Made by a program: the position numbers and the translations under genes
NCBI RefSeq assembly: GCF_933775445.1
Contig: NC_065877.1
Span: 13,454,001-13,518,000, forward strand
Direction: 5' to 3'
DNA: 64,000 bases
Origin: Argentina anserina
Taxonomy: Eukaryota > Streptophyta > Magnoliopsida > Rosales > Rosaceae
Notes under the pieces: model-generated
Databases searched by the model: none
Told to the model about the DNA's origin: nothing
The model's input: the letters and a program-made list of their open reading frames with translations, nothing else
Shown here: positions 20,017 through 33,100 of the stretch, piece after piece
Numbering within the stretch: position 1 is the stretch's first letter
Layout of the letters: the number at the start of each line of letters is the position of its first letter

Positions 20017-21840
20017 ACCATCTCTCTCTTTTTCTCCAACCCCTCTCTGTAGCTAGCATACATTTATTTTTTCTTTGGTTCAATTCTAGATGGAAGTCTT
20101 CACCCCTATCAATATGCACATGTGTGATATCATACACATATCTCCCTTTTATTTCAACATTTAACAAATTTTGGTAACAATAACAATGTTAATTACCTAC
20201 CAGGCGTGTCAATTTTACACGTGTGCGTGCGTGATTTTACACTTTTTATTTTATTTAAAAGAACTTTTACTGAATACACAAAATCCTTTTTTATAACCCC
20301 TGTCATAATACGAGTGTGATATCTTACTGATAACTTCATCTGTTTCCTTCAATGTTAAAAAATGCTATTTTAACTGGTTTTTATTAAGAGTACCAAGCGC
20401 CTGCCAACATGTGTACCTGCCTTGTCTATAATGTGGTAAAGGGAAGATTTTGGGATGTTAATCACCTACCATATAATTAGGTTGGAACATTCCTCCATAT
20501 AATGATTAAAATCTGTGCTTTCCTGCACTTTCCAGTCTTCTCCTCTGTATTCCATTATTACGTAAACCAATAATAGACGCTAGATTGTAAGACTTAGTTG
20601 TCAGTTTTGACTGTTCTAGTCTCCTCTCCATTCAAATATTCATACGCATTTATTTAATTTTATTCTTGTTGATTAATGTCATGTCAATATCTTTACATTT
20701 TGGCCCATTAAATATTTTAAAATTTGACATTTTATGGTGGTATTTGGGGTGAATGAGTCAACGAACTTTGTTTCTTTTGGTTATAATAGCTCCTACAGAC
20801 GATTTGACATTTAGACATATCTTTCTCGGTTGAGATTGACAAGCTCGTCAATCACAAATGTGTGGAAATAGCAACCATGAGATTTCTCCAATGACCAGCT
20901 TAACTTGGAGTCTTTTCCCTCTGCAAGCATGCCAGCTGATAAATTGGATGAAAGAAGAAAGGAGATGAGTCACACTGGTAAGTGGTTTTAAGTGTCGATG
21001 AATTTCTATGTTTTGAGAAGGATTGGTTTCAAAGCTGGAAGTTTTTTGTGTCTGAGATATGTCTACAGTACCACATGATTTATTTTCTCAACTGTATACA
21101 GTACTTGGTTTTAAGCAGCCTAATGTTATTTTCTCTCTCACTCATGCAATTAAGATGTTTAAGCTTTTAGAGCATCAAGACTTGATATCTGTCTGAATCA
21201 ATCAATAGATACAGTACCACATGATTTATGGACTACTACCACAGAGGGCAAGGGCAAGCACTAGATGAAGAACAGAGCCACCCTAAATCTTGTTTGTCTT
21301 CAGCAGTTACTAGGCTGCTTGCCCGTAAAAACCAGCTTGGGGACATTGTGTCAATACAAGTACGGGGATAAATCAAGACGACAGTAAATGCAGTCTTAGA
21401 GTCATGAGCACATTAGTGGCAATAAATGACTAATACTAATCACGGCAATGAATACAGAATTAGTGGTGACTTGCCGATCAAGCAACAACAACACTCATTC
21501 GGTTATAATAAGATAGATTGAAGATGATGAATATCTTATGAGATGGACCGCAATAGCTAGCATGTATCCATGCATGACAATGAGTCATGACCTAGGGCCA
21601 AGGCTTCTCATATAACTTGGTTATATACCCAAACAAACGTGGTTCCAATAAAAATATCTTATTATAATCACAACCATTTAACTACGTAGATAAAAATAAA
21701 ATAAAAAACAAACACAAAAACAAAGCAGCACGCAACAAGAACTAGACCATATGATTACATTAAGAGGTGATGATAACAGTCGAAAAAGACGCCCATGTGA
21801 GCCTCAAGCATTATGAATTGATCAGCTGCATTTTCACATA
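20017..21840. other. intergenic / lost 3' part of the CPSF-A-like gene
   Basis: I find no further CPSF-A-like exon after the donor at 20015. The region is AT-rich. A stretch near 21235-21370 reads as an ORF-like exon (LLARKNQLGDIVSIQ) that I cannot assign. Confidence 0.4.
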
Positions 21841-24800
21841 TCAATGTCTTCTATGAATACCAAATTTGTGCTCCAACCAAGGGAATATCTTGAAAAGAAG
21901 ACTACGCATAGCTTCGTAATACCATTTCCTCCATCTTTCGCAGAACAGAAGTGACGCAATGGCAATTCCAAACCCACATGTAAATCCAATTTCAACACTT
22001 ATAATATCCCAATCAATCTCATCTCCAGAATTCAGATGATCACTTGAGCTTCCATTAGAAGTTGGTGGCGACAATAATGCATCTACTATTAAAGGAGGCC
22101 CCCATAATGCTTTGTTACCTTCGAATGAGGTATTTGGGAATGTTGAAAACTGAGTACCGGTGGGGATTCTCCCAACCAATTTATTATTTGAGAGATCCAA
22201 GACAGCAAGGAATGTGAGATTTACCATCTGTTGTGGAATTTTGCCGCTAAATTGGTTGTTTGAGAGATCTAAGGACTCCAGTTGTTGCATCCGACCAAAT
22301 GATGATGGGATTCTTCCTGTGAGAGCATTACCTGATAAGTTGAGGGCATATAGTGATTTCAACTCTCCGATTTCCTCTGGTATTAATCCGTTGAATTTGT
22401 TGTAGGAGAAATCAACCAAGGTGAATATGCTTGGAATCTTTACCAGATGAAACTCTAGCCCTTTGATGATAGTTGTTATAGTATCTTTATAACGAGCATC
22501 AAGACTGATAAGCATTGATTCAAGATTGTATAGACCAGTAAATGATGGGATCAAAGGTCCATAGTATCTCGACTTAAAAGCATATTCAAGATTAAATGGA
22601 GAATCGTGTCTAGTGATCATAGCTCGCCATGCAAGAAACATTCTTCCAGCCATATCACCACTAAAGCTGTTATGAGCCAAATCAATTACTTGAAGCACAT
22701 ACCAAGTGTCATTGACGTTGGGACATCCAATGCTTCCATAAAACTTGTTGGATCGTAAAACAAGGACACGCAAGGTGGATACGCTCCTCAAAACACAAGG
22801 AAAATTATCTGTTATGTAATTATTTCCAAGGTTTAGCACCTCTAACTTTGAGCAGTTGACGAGTGATTTCGGAAACTGTCCTTGTATCTGATTTTTGCTG
22901 AGGTCAAGAGTTTCTAAACCACAAGCTTTCTGAAAATTATTTGGGATGGATCCAGTAAGCTTGTTTCTGCTCAACTCAATGACTGAATGCTCAACTGCTT
23001 GAGTAAGCTCGTCTGTGCTCTCAACCCTTGATTGAAGTGGAACGTCTTCAGCTAAGCATTGAGGGATGTTTCCACTCAAAGAATTATTAGACAAATCAAG
23101 AATTAAGCCACTTGCATTGCATATTGATTTTGGAATGGGCCCATGTAAGTTATTGCTTGAGAGCGAAAGGTAAGACCTAGCATATATGAAATCTCCAATT
23201 TCATTTGGTATACTAGAGTTGAAATTGTTTCTTGAGTAATCCATGTAATGACCATTTAAGAACATGGGTATCTGTCCCTGAAGCTGGTTTGAATGAAGAT
23301 CAAGTGATAACACAAAATAAGTAAAATTAGGTGGATCAGGAGCTTCTATAGTTTTCAAGGAGTTACATGAAAGATTTCGTGTTAGGGAAAAAGTGGAGCC
23401 CCAAATCCAATTGGGTATCTGTCCTTGAATTTGGTTGTCAGAGAGGTCCAAGGTGTTTATATGTGATTGACTTCTCAAGAAGTCTGGAAATGATTTCAAC
23501 TTGTTAGAAGCTAATACCAAGGAGTCGAGGTTAAGGAATGAGTACGAGGAAGGTATACCTTTTAACTTATTGGAATGAAGGTTTAGAGAGAGAGTAAAGC
23601 AGAAGTAGAATTAGGACGAGGAGCTTCTAGAGTCACCAAGGAGTTGCAAGAAAGATCAAGGGATCTAAGAGATTTGAGACTCAAAATCCAATTAGGTATC
23701 TCGCCTTGAATCTGATTTCTTGAAAGGTCCAAACTCCTAAGAGTGAATTGGCCTTTTAAAAAAATCAGGGAATGCTCTCAACTTGTTAGAAGCCAATATT
23801 AAAGTGTTAATCTGCAAGAAAGCAGAATTGGAACTATGGTTATCAAACAACAAGCTATTGTGAGAAAGATCAACCCTTGAAAGATTTCTAGGCTGCTGAT
23901 GATGACCATTAAATGGAAAACCACTAAAGTTGTTTGCAGAAAGATTGAGATTCTGAAGCCCTTGAAGATTAAAAATAGTACTTGGGATTTCTCCTTCAAA
24001 ATTGTTGTTTCCCAAGTCAAGGTTATCAAGTAAGTTAGAAGAGGTATTGGAAAATTCAGGGAGCTGACCAGAAAACTGATTGTCGGAGAGTATTAGGCTT
24101 TCCAGCTTAGAAAGGGAAACAAGAGATGAAGGAATAGTCCCATAGAGTTGATTGTTGCTCAAGTCAAGCCTTTCCAGATTAGCAAGGGTTTCCCAATGAA
24201 TAGAACTGATAGGACTATTGAACCTATTCCATGAGATGTCCAGGTCAACCAACTGTGTGAGGTTTTCAATTGACTTAGGGAGGGATCCGGTGAAACTGCA
24301 GTTTGAGAGATCTATGGTTGACAGCATTTTAAGATTTCTAATAGAATTGGGTAAGTCACCTGAAAATTTTGTCCCACTTACAATAAAGGATCGAAGAGAA
24401 GACCCACTGTTTGGAAACTCTGGAAATAATCCATGAAGATCAACATTTTCAGAAAGGTCAATGGTTTGTAGGGAAGGTATCTGAAAGATCTCTTTTGGAA
24501 ATGTTCCAAGCAACTCAGAATAAGAGAGACTCAAGTAAGTCAAGTTGGAAAGACTGGCCAAGACTCTTGGAACCGGAGCAGAGAAGGGGTTAGCTTGACA
24601 AATCGATCTCTGTAAGAGATTGAAGCTTTGCTAGGACTCACATATAGGGCCTGAAAGACCACAGCCAGACAAGCTCAACACCCTCAGATTTGGCAGTGAA
24701 GATGATATGCCTTCGCACCAGTCACTCCCCTGTGTTGATAAGTTTAATGAATAGCCAAGATGTAATTCTCTAAGCCCTGTGAGGTTCTGAAATATCATGC

Positions 24801-25308
24801 TTAAATTCGGGTTCTCAACTGACAAGTCGAAATTTTTAGACAGATCAAGAACCTTCAGCCCTGTTAAGCGTAAAATTTCCACGGGAATTCGCCCGGAAAA
24901 AGAAGCAGAGGTTAAATTCAGATACCTCAAATCTATAAGCCTTCCGATTGCAGATGGAATTGAAGAGCTATTGAAGCTGTGGTCTACCAAATTGAGGCTC
25001 TGAAGATGTTGAAGTTGGAAGAGACTGCGTGAATTGTCAATGCCTTTGCTCCGGATAGACTCGCTGCTGAGGTCAAGTCCCACAACATGCCCAATGGTGT
25101 CGCAAGTTACACCGCGCCAAGAACAGCAGTCAGTGCTGGCGTTCCATGTGGTAAGCTTGGTAGACTCATCTCCATAATCAAGACTTGCTTCGAGTTCGAG
25201 CAATGATTGTTTCTGGGATTCAATGCAATTGCTGTGAACTGCGGGGATGAGGTTAGTAACACTGGTGGTGATTAAGAACAGGAAGAAATGGAAGAACAGG
25301 GTTGGCAT
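21841..25308 (-). pseudogene. LRR receptor-like protein (RLP, Cf/RPP27 type), broken
   Basis: Chosen start is the Met at 25308 because a signal peptide (PTLFFHFFLFLIT...) follows at once. Then come an LRR N-cap with the paired-Cys motif CCSWRGVTC, about two dozen plant extracellular LRRs (LxxLxLSxNxLSGxIP), a terminal LRR block ending IPTGTQFSTF, an acidic juxtamembrane stretch, one membrane segment (about 21930-21990) and a short basic tail. There is no kinase. RLPs are cell-surface immune or developmental receptors that work with SOBIR1-type partners. Three lesions are seen: an in-frame TAG at 24631-24633, a frame change at a T7 run near 23760, and a compensating one at a CT repeat near 23600. 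The last two could be sequencing slips; the stop makes a pseudogene likely. Confidence 0.85.
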
Positions 25309-25488
25309 GTTTAAAGCAGACACAAATGTGCTGTGGGAATTTGTGATTACTGGGAACTTGTAATGGTTGTGGACTGGTAATCTGGTTTTATAAAAGGATT
25401 CCCATGGAAACGCTTGCCATCCCTTTGAATAGTTACGCTGCCATTTTTCCATGGAATTGGAAAATGCGACCACAATATCTTGTCCCAT

Positions 25489-26084
25489 CTCTTGGTGATT
25501 GCCAGGAAGCTTAATTCTGAAGTCTTCACCTATCTATCGGCGATTATTCAGACACAGACATGCTGTGTGGGACAAAAACGAAATCGCCTTCATGATATTT
25601 GTCTGGACCAGTTTGACTTGGTCTTTCCCCTCTTAGCTGGGAAACTGGGAGGAAGAAAACAGGGGACTAATCGCATTCGACTGTACTCGGTGGACATTAA
25701 GCACAATATTGACTGACCGACATTATTTATATGAAAGAAAATGCACAGAAAAACATCTAGATACTGACCCATTCATTACTCTATTTGGTCATCTCACTCT
25801 CTCTCAAATCTCAATACCAAAAGGACCGGCCATGTACGACGTCGCCGCAAGGACCGTGATGCTTCCGGTCAGCGGCGGTGACAAGTAGCATAGTGATGTG
25901 AGCTCATCGATGGTCGTAAGCCCTCTTTCGATTGATCTCAAAGCCCCAACTCCAATCCAGTTGAACGAATTGATCTAAATGTGTAGGTATTAACATCATA
26001 ATGAGGAGGAGATCTTATCGGAGAGCAAGGATTAACTTACAACCATTGCTAGTAATTTTCATCTTGGTGTAGGTACCTAAACAC
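25489..26084. other. intergenic upstream of the RLP
   Basis: The promoter side of the RLP. A GC-richer patch near 25830-25890 (ATGTACGACGTCGCC) could be a gene-start remnant, but it does not match the hydrolase that follows and runs into a stop. Confidence 0.35.
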
Positions 26085-26459
26085 CACCGGATACACCGGA
26101 GGGTATACCAAATCAGAGCTCAATGCAATCTTCAATCAAATCAACACAAATGTTTCAAGCTGGATAACAAATTTTGATCCACAAGCAATATGTGCAAAAG
26201 ACACAACAGCAATAGTGGAATTAGAACGCAGTTTTCGTAGAATGAAACCCGCGATTGCACTAAGTGCTGCTGGATCTGTTTTTCTAAGTGACTTCAGAAA
26301 CGTTTTGCCAAAAGTAACGGTCAATCAAAGAGAGACATAGTAGTTACTGAATCAGTTGCATTTTACATGAGCAGAAGGCTTAGTGCTCCAGCAGAAGTTA
26401 CAATCCTAGACACACAAGGACATTTCCCTCAAATTGACTGCTTGCCTTTTGCAATTTAA
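26085..26459 (+). pseudogene. KAI2/D14-like alpha/beta-hydrolase, C-terminal fragment
   Basis: The plus strand encodes the lid and C-terminal part of a KAI2/D14/DLK2-type hydrolase: YTGGYTKSELNAIFNQI, WITNFDPQAI, RRMKPAIALSAAGSVFLSD and, after a small deletion, DIVVTESVAFYMSRRLS followed by the catalytic-His loop TQGHFPQ. The family perceives strigolactones or karrikins. The oxyanion and Ser nucleophile half is absent, and a deletion of about 14 bases near 26318 shifts the frame in front of the strand that carries the catalytic Asp. It is probably a remnant of a duplicated exon 2. There is no sign of exon 1 within 600 bases upstream. Confidence 0.75.
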
Positions 26460-27168
26460 AGTTCTCGAACGAGTACTTAACATTAAGTAGGTGCATGATT
26501 ATATATAGATGTATTATAAGACTCGGAGTATCTGTTTTCACTTTTCAATGAAGTTCCATTGTAAGATCATTTGCCATTCCCATATACCATTTCCAATTTA
26601 AATTGCAAAACAAGTCGCAGTTAACTCAGGTACTGTTAGGTTGAAATTTAAGTTGCACCTTAGTGGCAGCTACTGGATTGAGATGGTAGGTGACAAAGCT
26701 TTGTAACAGTTGATCATGCTTCTCAGACAATGCACTAGAGCTTATGATACATCAACCTTCAACTACAAAATTGATAACAGTAATGCATCATCTAACAACA
26801 CTTAAGGTTACAAAAAGAGCGGAATTTCACCAGCACTCGGATAATGTCCAACTCTTCTCTTCCAAGACAAAAAAAAATAAAATGAATTGGGGCTACTCCA
26901 TTGTGTATTGTGTTACATTCAGGCGGCCCTTCAATCCAATGACCCTTCAGGTATCCCGCCTCAAAAAACTCTTCAGCAGTGCAGCTGTATCTATAATCAG
27001 TTTCATTACCAGGTACATTTACATCCTGAAAAGCCTTGAAGATTTAATCAATCATGGTGATCATGGTGGCGATAACTTGGCCATTGGGACTCTTCAACAA
27101 CACTAGCAGCTAACTGGAGTTTACCAATCTCAATGAATGTTCTGTGCTTATGCGAAGAACAAGTGATC
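26460..27168 (-). other. 3' flank of RRP5
   Basis: Likely contains the RRP5 3'UTR on the minus strand. No separate gene recognised. Confidence 0.45.
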
Positions 27169-30100
27169 TCAAGCTACTGTATTCTCAACATAACTCATGG
27201 CCTTCTGTTTCACGTAATTAGCTCTCTCTTCATTACCGTGACGCTCCTCGTAGTCCAAATATTTTTTGAACAAGAACTGCATATCCATGAATGAAGTCAA
27301 AAATTAGCTTCAACAGAAAATAAAAAAACAAACATTTTTGGTTAAGAAATTAACTGTACACACTTTCATCTTTTTAGCTGGGAGGCTCAAACTAGTGGCC
27401 CTCTCAAACAGTGCGTGAATCAAGTCAGTATCACCAAGTCGAATTTCCTGCCGCCGTAAAAACACAAGTTAATATTGTTTCAAATATGATAATAAAAAAT
27501 GTAACACTTTCACAAATGACAACAAAGACTTTACTTGATCAAGATAAACACTCCACAAGTCTGTTCTCTTTGGGTTTTGCCTCAAAATATTTTCAAACAA
27601 GGATCGCCCTCTCTCTGGATTCCCACATTTGAACTCAAGAATGGCCGTCTGTGACAAGAATTTGATCTGCTTATGCTTAGGAAGGATCTTTTCAGCACGA
27701 GAAACAAGATCCTGAACCCCATCCTGCTGCTGCAACAAGAGCCTCTGTACCCGCCTAAGCCATACCTTAATTTCACAGTATAGTGTTTATAGTTATGAAA
27801 CAACTAATAGGAGCAGAAAGAATGTAGGGCATCGTAATGTACCTTGCAAGACTTCTTAAACCTCTTGATCATGTTATCAGCAAGCTCATCAGCCAACTTG
27901 TGTAGCTCAGACCTCTCAAACACTCCCAAGAGCGCTAGATGAACCTTTTTCGGATCATGATACTGCAACGCTTTTTGAAAAACTTTCATTACAGCCACCT
28001 GCAAGATGAAGAGAATCAACAGCTTTATGTCAACATTAGAAAAATCAACTGCAGAGAAACAAGGAGCCTTTAATATTTCTAATACCTCTGGAGGACTTCC
28101 ATATTTGCTTTCCAAGTTAAAATAAGCCACCCAAACATTGAGCTTCTCGTTCTCTTCTCGAAAGTTTATTGTCTCCAAAGCCCTTCACAGAGAAACGAGC
28201 AACATGCAAATTAAACCCAACTTATGCAAGTAAGGTATCCCTATCAATATGCATGGATTCACAAACAGACTGGAAACCCTAGAATCTTTAAACACAATAA
28301 AAAATAACCGAGATTTTTTTCAATAGCCTTGGATGTATTGTGGAGGTCCGTATAAAATAGGGACAAGCAGAATTCCACTTTATGACTCACAGAAGGCTTT
28401 TTATAATATTATACGATACAAATGTAACAGTTTTCATTAGGAAATGGACCACATGTGTTTTTGCTAGAAAAATACCTTTTAGCAATAGAGCGCGCTTTCT
28501 CAACATCAGCCATAGAGAGCACAAATTCCATATATTTTATCCAAACATAACTGTTATTAGGAGAGCTTCTAACTAGTTTCTCAAATTCCTCATCATTCCT
28601 AGGTATATCTTTCTCTAATAATCTTTCTTCAGCAGCCCTTATCTCACGTTCTCTGCAAATAAAAAATATCATGTTAAAAACAGAAGTGAACGTGGGGAGT
28701 AATAATGCTGAACAACAAAACAAAAACCAAACAAACACGTGTACAATCACCTCTCATCCCTAGCTTTTTTCTTCGGGAGCTTCTTTTTCTTGTCGTCTAC
28801 AGTGTCCACTTCCAGAAGCTCTTCATCCTTGCTAACAAAATCATCGCCTTGGCCTACATCATCAAGAGTGACTTCTAGTGGAGGAACAGAAGCTCTTGAT
28901 TCGGCTTGCACAAGAGACTGAAACTCTGCAATTTCGTGATCGATGTCCACGTTTTGGTCCTCAAGAAAACTGCCTACAGAACACATTACTGGCTTGGTAT
29001 CATCCACCAAATCAGCATGTCTAATAGATTCATCAAGTTCTTGTTTTGGAGGTGTTGGATCACTATTGTCCATAATATACAAATCCTTCATTCCAAGAGA
29101 AACTCGGTGCCTCTCCTTGTCCACCTAACCAAGTTGAATTAACTTATCATAAAATCATAAATACATACAGGTAAACAACCACAGGAAAGAAGACACATTT
29201 GAACTCCTACATGCAGTTTTCACGTTGTACGTGTACATTCAAGGAATATGCAAAAAAAGCAAAAACACCAACTACTGACCTAATCAAACCGGGGTAAAAC
29301 ACATTAAGTACATAAAGGTCCCAAAGATTGTGAAAAAGATACTTACAAACAAGAAGATCAAATAATGGGTCCGCTTCATGGGACACATTTTTAAACAAGT
29401 TACACTTTTTGCCAGCCATTAGATCTAATAGGTTTAAAGTTCTTGATTGATTCCCCACATGATATGGCAAATGACATGGAATTAATTTTGTTTTTTCAAA
29501 CAAAAATAAGCAAAGAAAAATTCGGGTCATTTCAATAGTAAAAGTCAAGTAAAAGTAAAAAATCTAAATTACAAAGAGAACAAAGCAAACGTATTGTTAT
29601 TCCAATAAAAACCGTCAATGCCCAAGCTAGCAGCAACGGTTTAATACGATTTTGAAAATAAGGGTCGAGTCAAATGATGTAGCAGCTGGTGCAGTAAATA
29701 AATAACTAGGGTTTATATTTGATGGTCCAATACTTTTAATCTGGGAAAACTTAGCAAGGCTTCATTCTGGGATGGTGAAGCTAAACCTCGAATGTATCTT
29801 GTATGTTATATTTAGTTGCTGGGTTTAGATGATCAAGTCTTAAAGGAAAATCATTTGCAGTTATATATGAAGGTGTGAGTGAGGTGAATTATTATACTAA
29901 ATACTCTCAATTACAGAAGAATCCGACTTGACATGAATATCAATGCCCGATGGCATTGTTCTTTTGTGAATCTCATGTACTGGGATTTGTGTACTAGAAA
30001 CTAAATTCTCATACATAACTTTTGAGTACAGAAAGATATCAAAGGTGAAGAAAACCTATTCGTTGGCTATCTTAATTAAGTAATCATATTCTCCTATGAA

Positions 30101-33100
30101 GGTGGTGCATTCATTTCTGTGATGACTTCTGTTTCTTTCCCTTTGCCTAAAGAAGATGATCAATGCCTCTTTTTAATTTTTGTTTTGATTATCAGATATT
30201 TCAATGTAAAAAGTTTATTTAAATCTTGAACCTAGCCAGATCTAATGTTGGCAAAACGTGTGTAAATAATAGTGTCCCTTGAACTGGACCCTAAAAATAC
30301 AGATAACAGAGATTTGATAGTTAAATGCCAAAAATTGCAAAAAGATACAATGCTTCAGTAATACAGCTTATAGTAGTTAGTAATTTCTCTCAAAATGTTT
30401 CTGAAAAATTAAGAAACTAAAAGGTATACTTACAACCATACTTAACAGACAAGAAAAGTACCTTCAATACTTTTGCTGTCACTCTCTCTCCTGTACTGTA
30501 TTTAGTTTCAAAATTGTCCTTTTTATCTTCTGAAAGCTCCGAGACATGGCACAATCCAACCTAATAACGGAAAAGAGCAAACAGGAAGATGTTATTACAC
30601 AATCCTATCAAAACGGTTACCACAAATTGAGTAATCCGAGGTTTAAAGTGTGTCATATAAAAAAAACTATAATTAGATGTTAAAAATGAAAATTAACTTT
30701 GTTTGATGCTACTCATCCTTTACCACGTTTGTATTGTCAATTGTGATAAATATTCCATACGACTCAAGTCGTTTTATTCTGCCCGAGATAATATCTCCGA
30801 CATGCAAGCTATCTAAAGTATTTCTTGCAGATTGTGACGAACTGCTTGCACTCAATGACTTCAAAGTAACTTCAACTCTCTTTGATAAAGGCTCCACAGA
30901 AGACACCCTGCATTTAAGATTCTTATTAAGAGTTTACCAGTGGATTAAATTTCTTTAACAATAAGTACTTAAAAAGTAAATAAAATTACTAACCTGCCGG
31001 TAACAAGTTTTCCAACTGGGAATTCCTTTTCAGGATCATCAATATATCCATCAGATAGATTGGAGACAAGAATTTTGGCATCAAGCTTCCGTGATAGCAA
31101 AATAAAACATCCTTTTGACGAAACATTTTTTACATAACCCTATCAAATCCAGAAATTCCACATAAGACTCCGCATATATGACAAGTTAGATAAAATTGCA
31201 AGCAAAGCTTAGGAATGGATAAGAAAACTTCAACAACCTGTATGACCATATTAGGTTTCAAATCATCAATCTTTTCCAGATGCTCAGTAGGAGTATGCCT
31301 GAACAGAAAGATTATGTTACTCCATTGAGCAGTATAATATAATAGCAGAATCCAAGGCATGGCAATGCATGTTTCTAAGTTAATAGAAGAAAGAAGTAAA
31401 CGGCAACCCACATTAAGGCCAGAGCAATCTCCATACTAACAAATACACATGACATAAACATATCAACTTGCATTAGGACTAGAATATCTGGAATTGCATG
31501 ACTTACTTGTCGCTGTCAGATCCACTGAAATCTTGGCATAGCGTGCCGACTAAAGAAGACCGTAATGACAAGTCAAAATGAACAGTCCCCTGTCCAGAGA
31601 GACTACGTTCAAGGACCTTACATTTGACAAATTGACCTTCCTCATATCCAGACAAGGGGTTAGACACCCATGAGTCAGAAAGTTCGCTATAATGAACCCT
31701 ACCATACATATGTGGGCCAATTTGCACAGTCAATCCACCAATTCCTGGAAGTATTTTAATAATTCTCCCACCTACCACACATCCCTCTCGAATATGAGCA
31801 GTTGCACTCAACATGCTAACCTTTGCATCCGTCTTTGACACCTCCTGATCACCGGCTTTTTTGGAGACAGGATCAAAAGGATAAGAAACCAGCCGTAATA
31901 GCTTTTTATCCTTGCTGACACTCATAACATGAGCAGAAACAGCATTTCCCACATTAAAGCGTTTTTGAAAGTCTTGGAGTTCACTAGGCTCACAAGAGCT
32001 GTCAAGAATGAAAAGCTGAGCCCTTACATTTCGAGATATTGTTAACCAGACCCATTCAGCATCCACCTTGGACACATAGCCAGTGACACGGTTTCCTATT
32101 GAGAAAGCAAGATCTTCATTCAAAACTTTTCCCTCTATTTCACAGGAACCTGAAATGAACACATTCTAGACCTTATGAGACAACATAGTAATTGAGGTTC
32201 AAGTAGGTAATATAAATTAAACAATAACTTGGTCCAACCATAAATTAAGCAATAAGAGCAGGTAAATAACATAGTCAGCATGAACACAGTGATTGAAGTA
32301 AAAAAGGTACTTTAAGCAAGTACTGATAACAGAACCACATAACTTTTGGTAAGGTGGAGTGTAGATTTGCCAAGCATATTAGCTACACTGTCTTAAACTT
32401 TAAGATCATTCCTTTTTTGCTATGATGACATGATGGGAATTGTTTTTATTAACCCATTATCCTTATCAAGATCTGCGAACTCACATGTATACAAAAAATT
32501 AAGAAGCTGTGTCAAGTGCCGACCATTTTCACCATATTTTCCCTTTACAACCTTTCCACTCTATTATTATAAACAATAACCTTTACTTGATTCTTTACAC
32601 ATATTCAATAGATCCACCCAGACCCTGTTTACTCTCCAGCAGTAACTTCCATAATCCCAAAGTATTAATACATAAAACTACCATCCATATAAAGACTCAT
32701 TGAGAAACTATGTAATTAATTCCTACCACAAAGGATGTAACAGTATCGCAAACAAGAATTTATTAGACTAGTTTAAAGCAAAAATAAGAAAGGGTTTATC
32801 ACGGACAAGCATTACACGGAAAATAAAGATGGAGGATAAAGTTCAATGGACCCTAGCAACAAATAATAGGTTAAGAAATATATTTTTTTTCTTCACTTTG
32901 CGGAGGAGTTACAAGGCTCACACTGCACTGTGCTTACTGTTACTCCTTTAGCCAAATTCATAGAAATAAGAATGCTTACACACAGATAAAATTTCTATGA
33001 AGATGAAAGAGAAATCCAACTTTTATATATGAATAGATGATATACAACATTACAGATACTTAAGATGAGGCTTACTCAAAGTAGTAGAAGTAAAATGTAT

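Noticed and set aside
29207..29548. ORFs inside the long RRP5 intron
   Set aside because: They are low-complexity, Leu/Phe-rich translations of AT-rich intron sequence.
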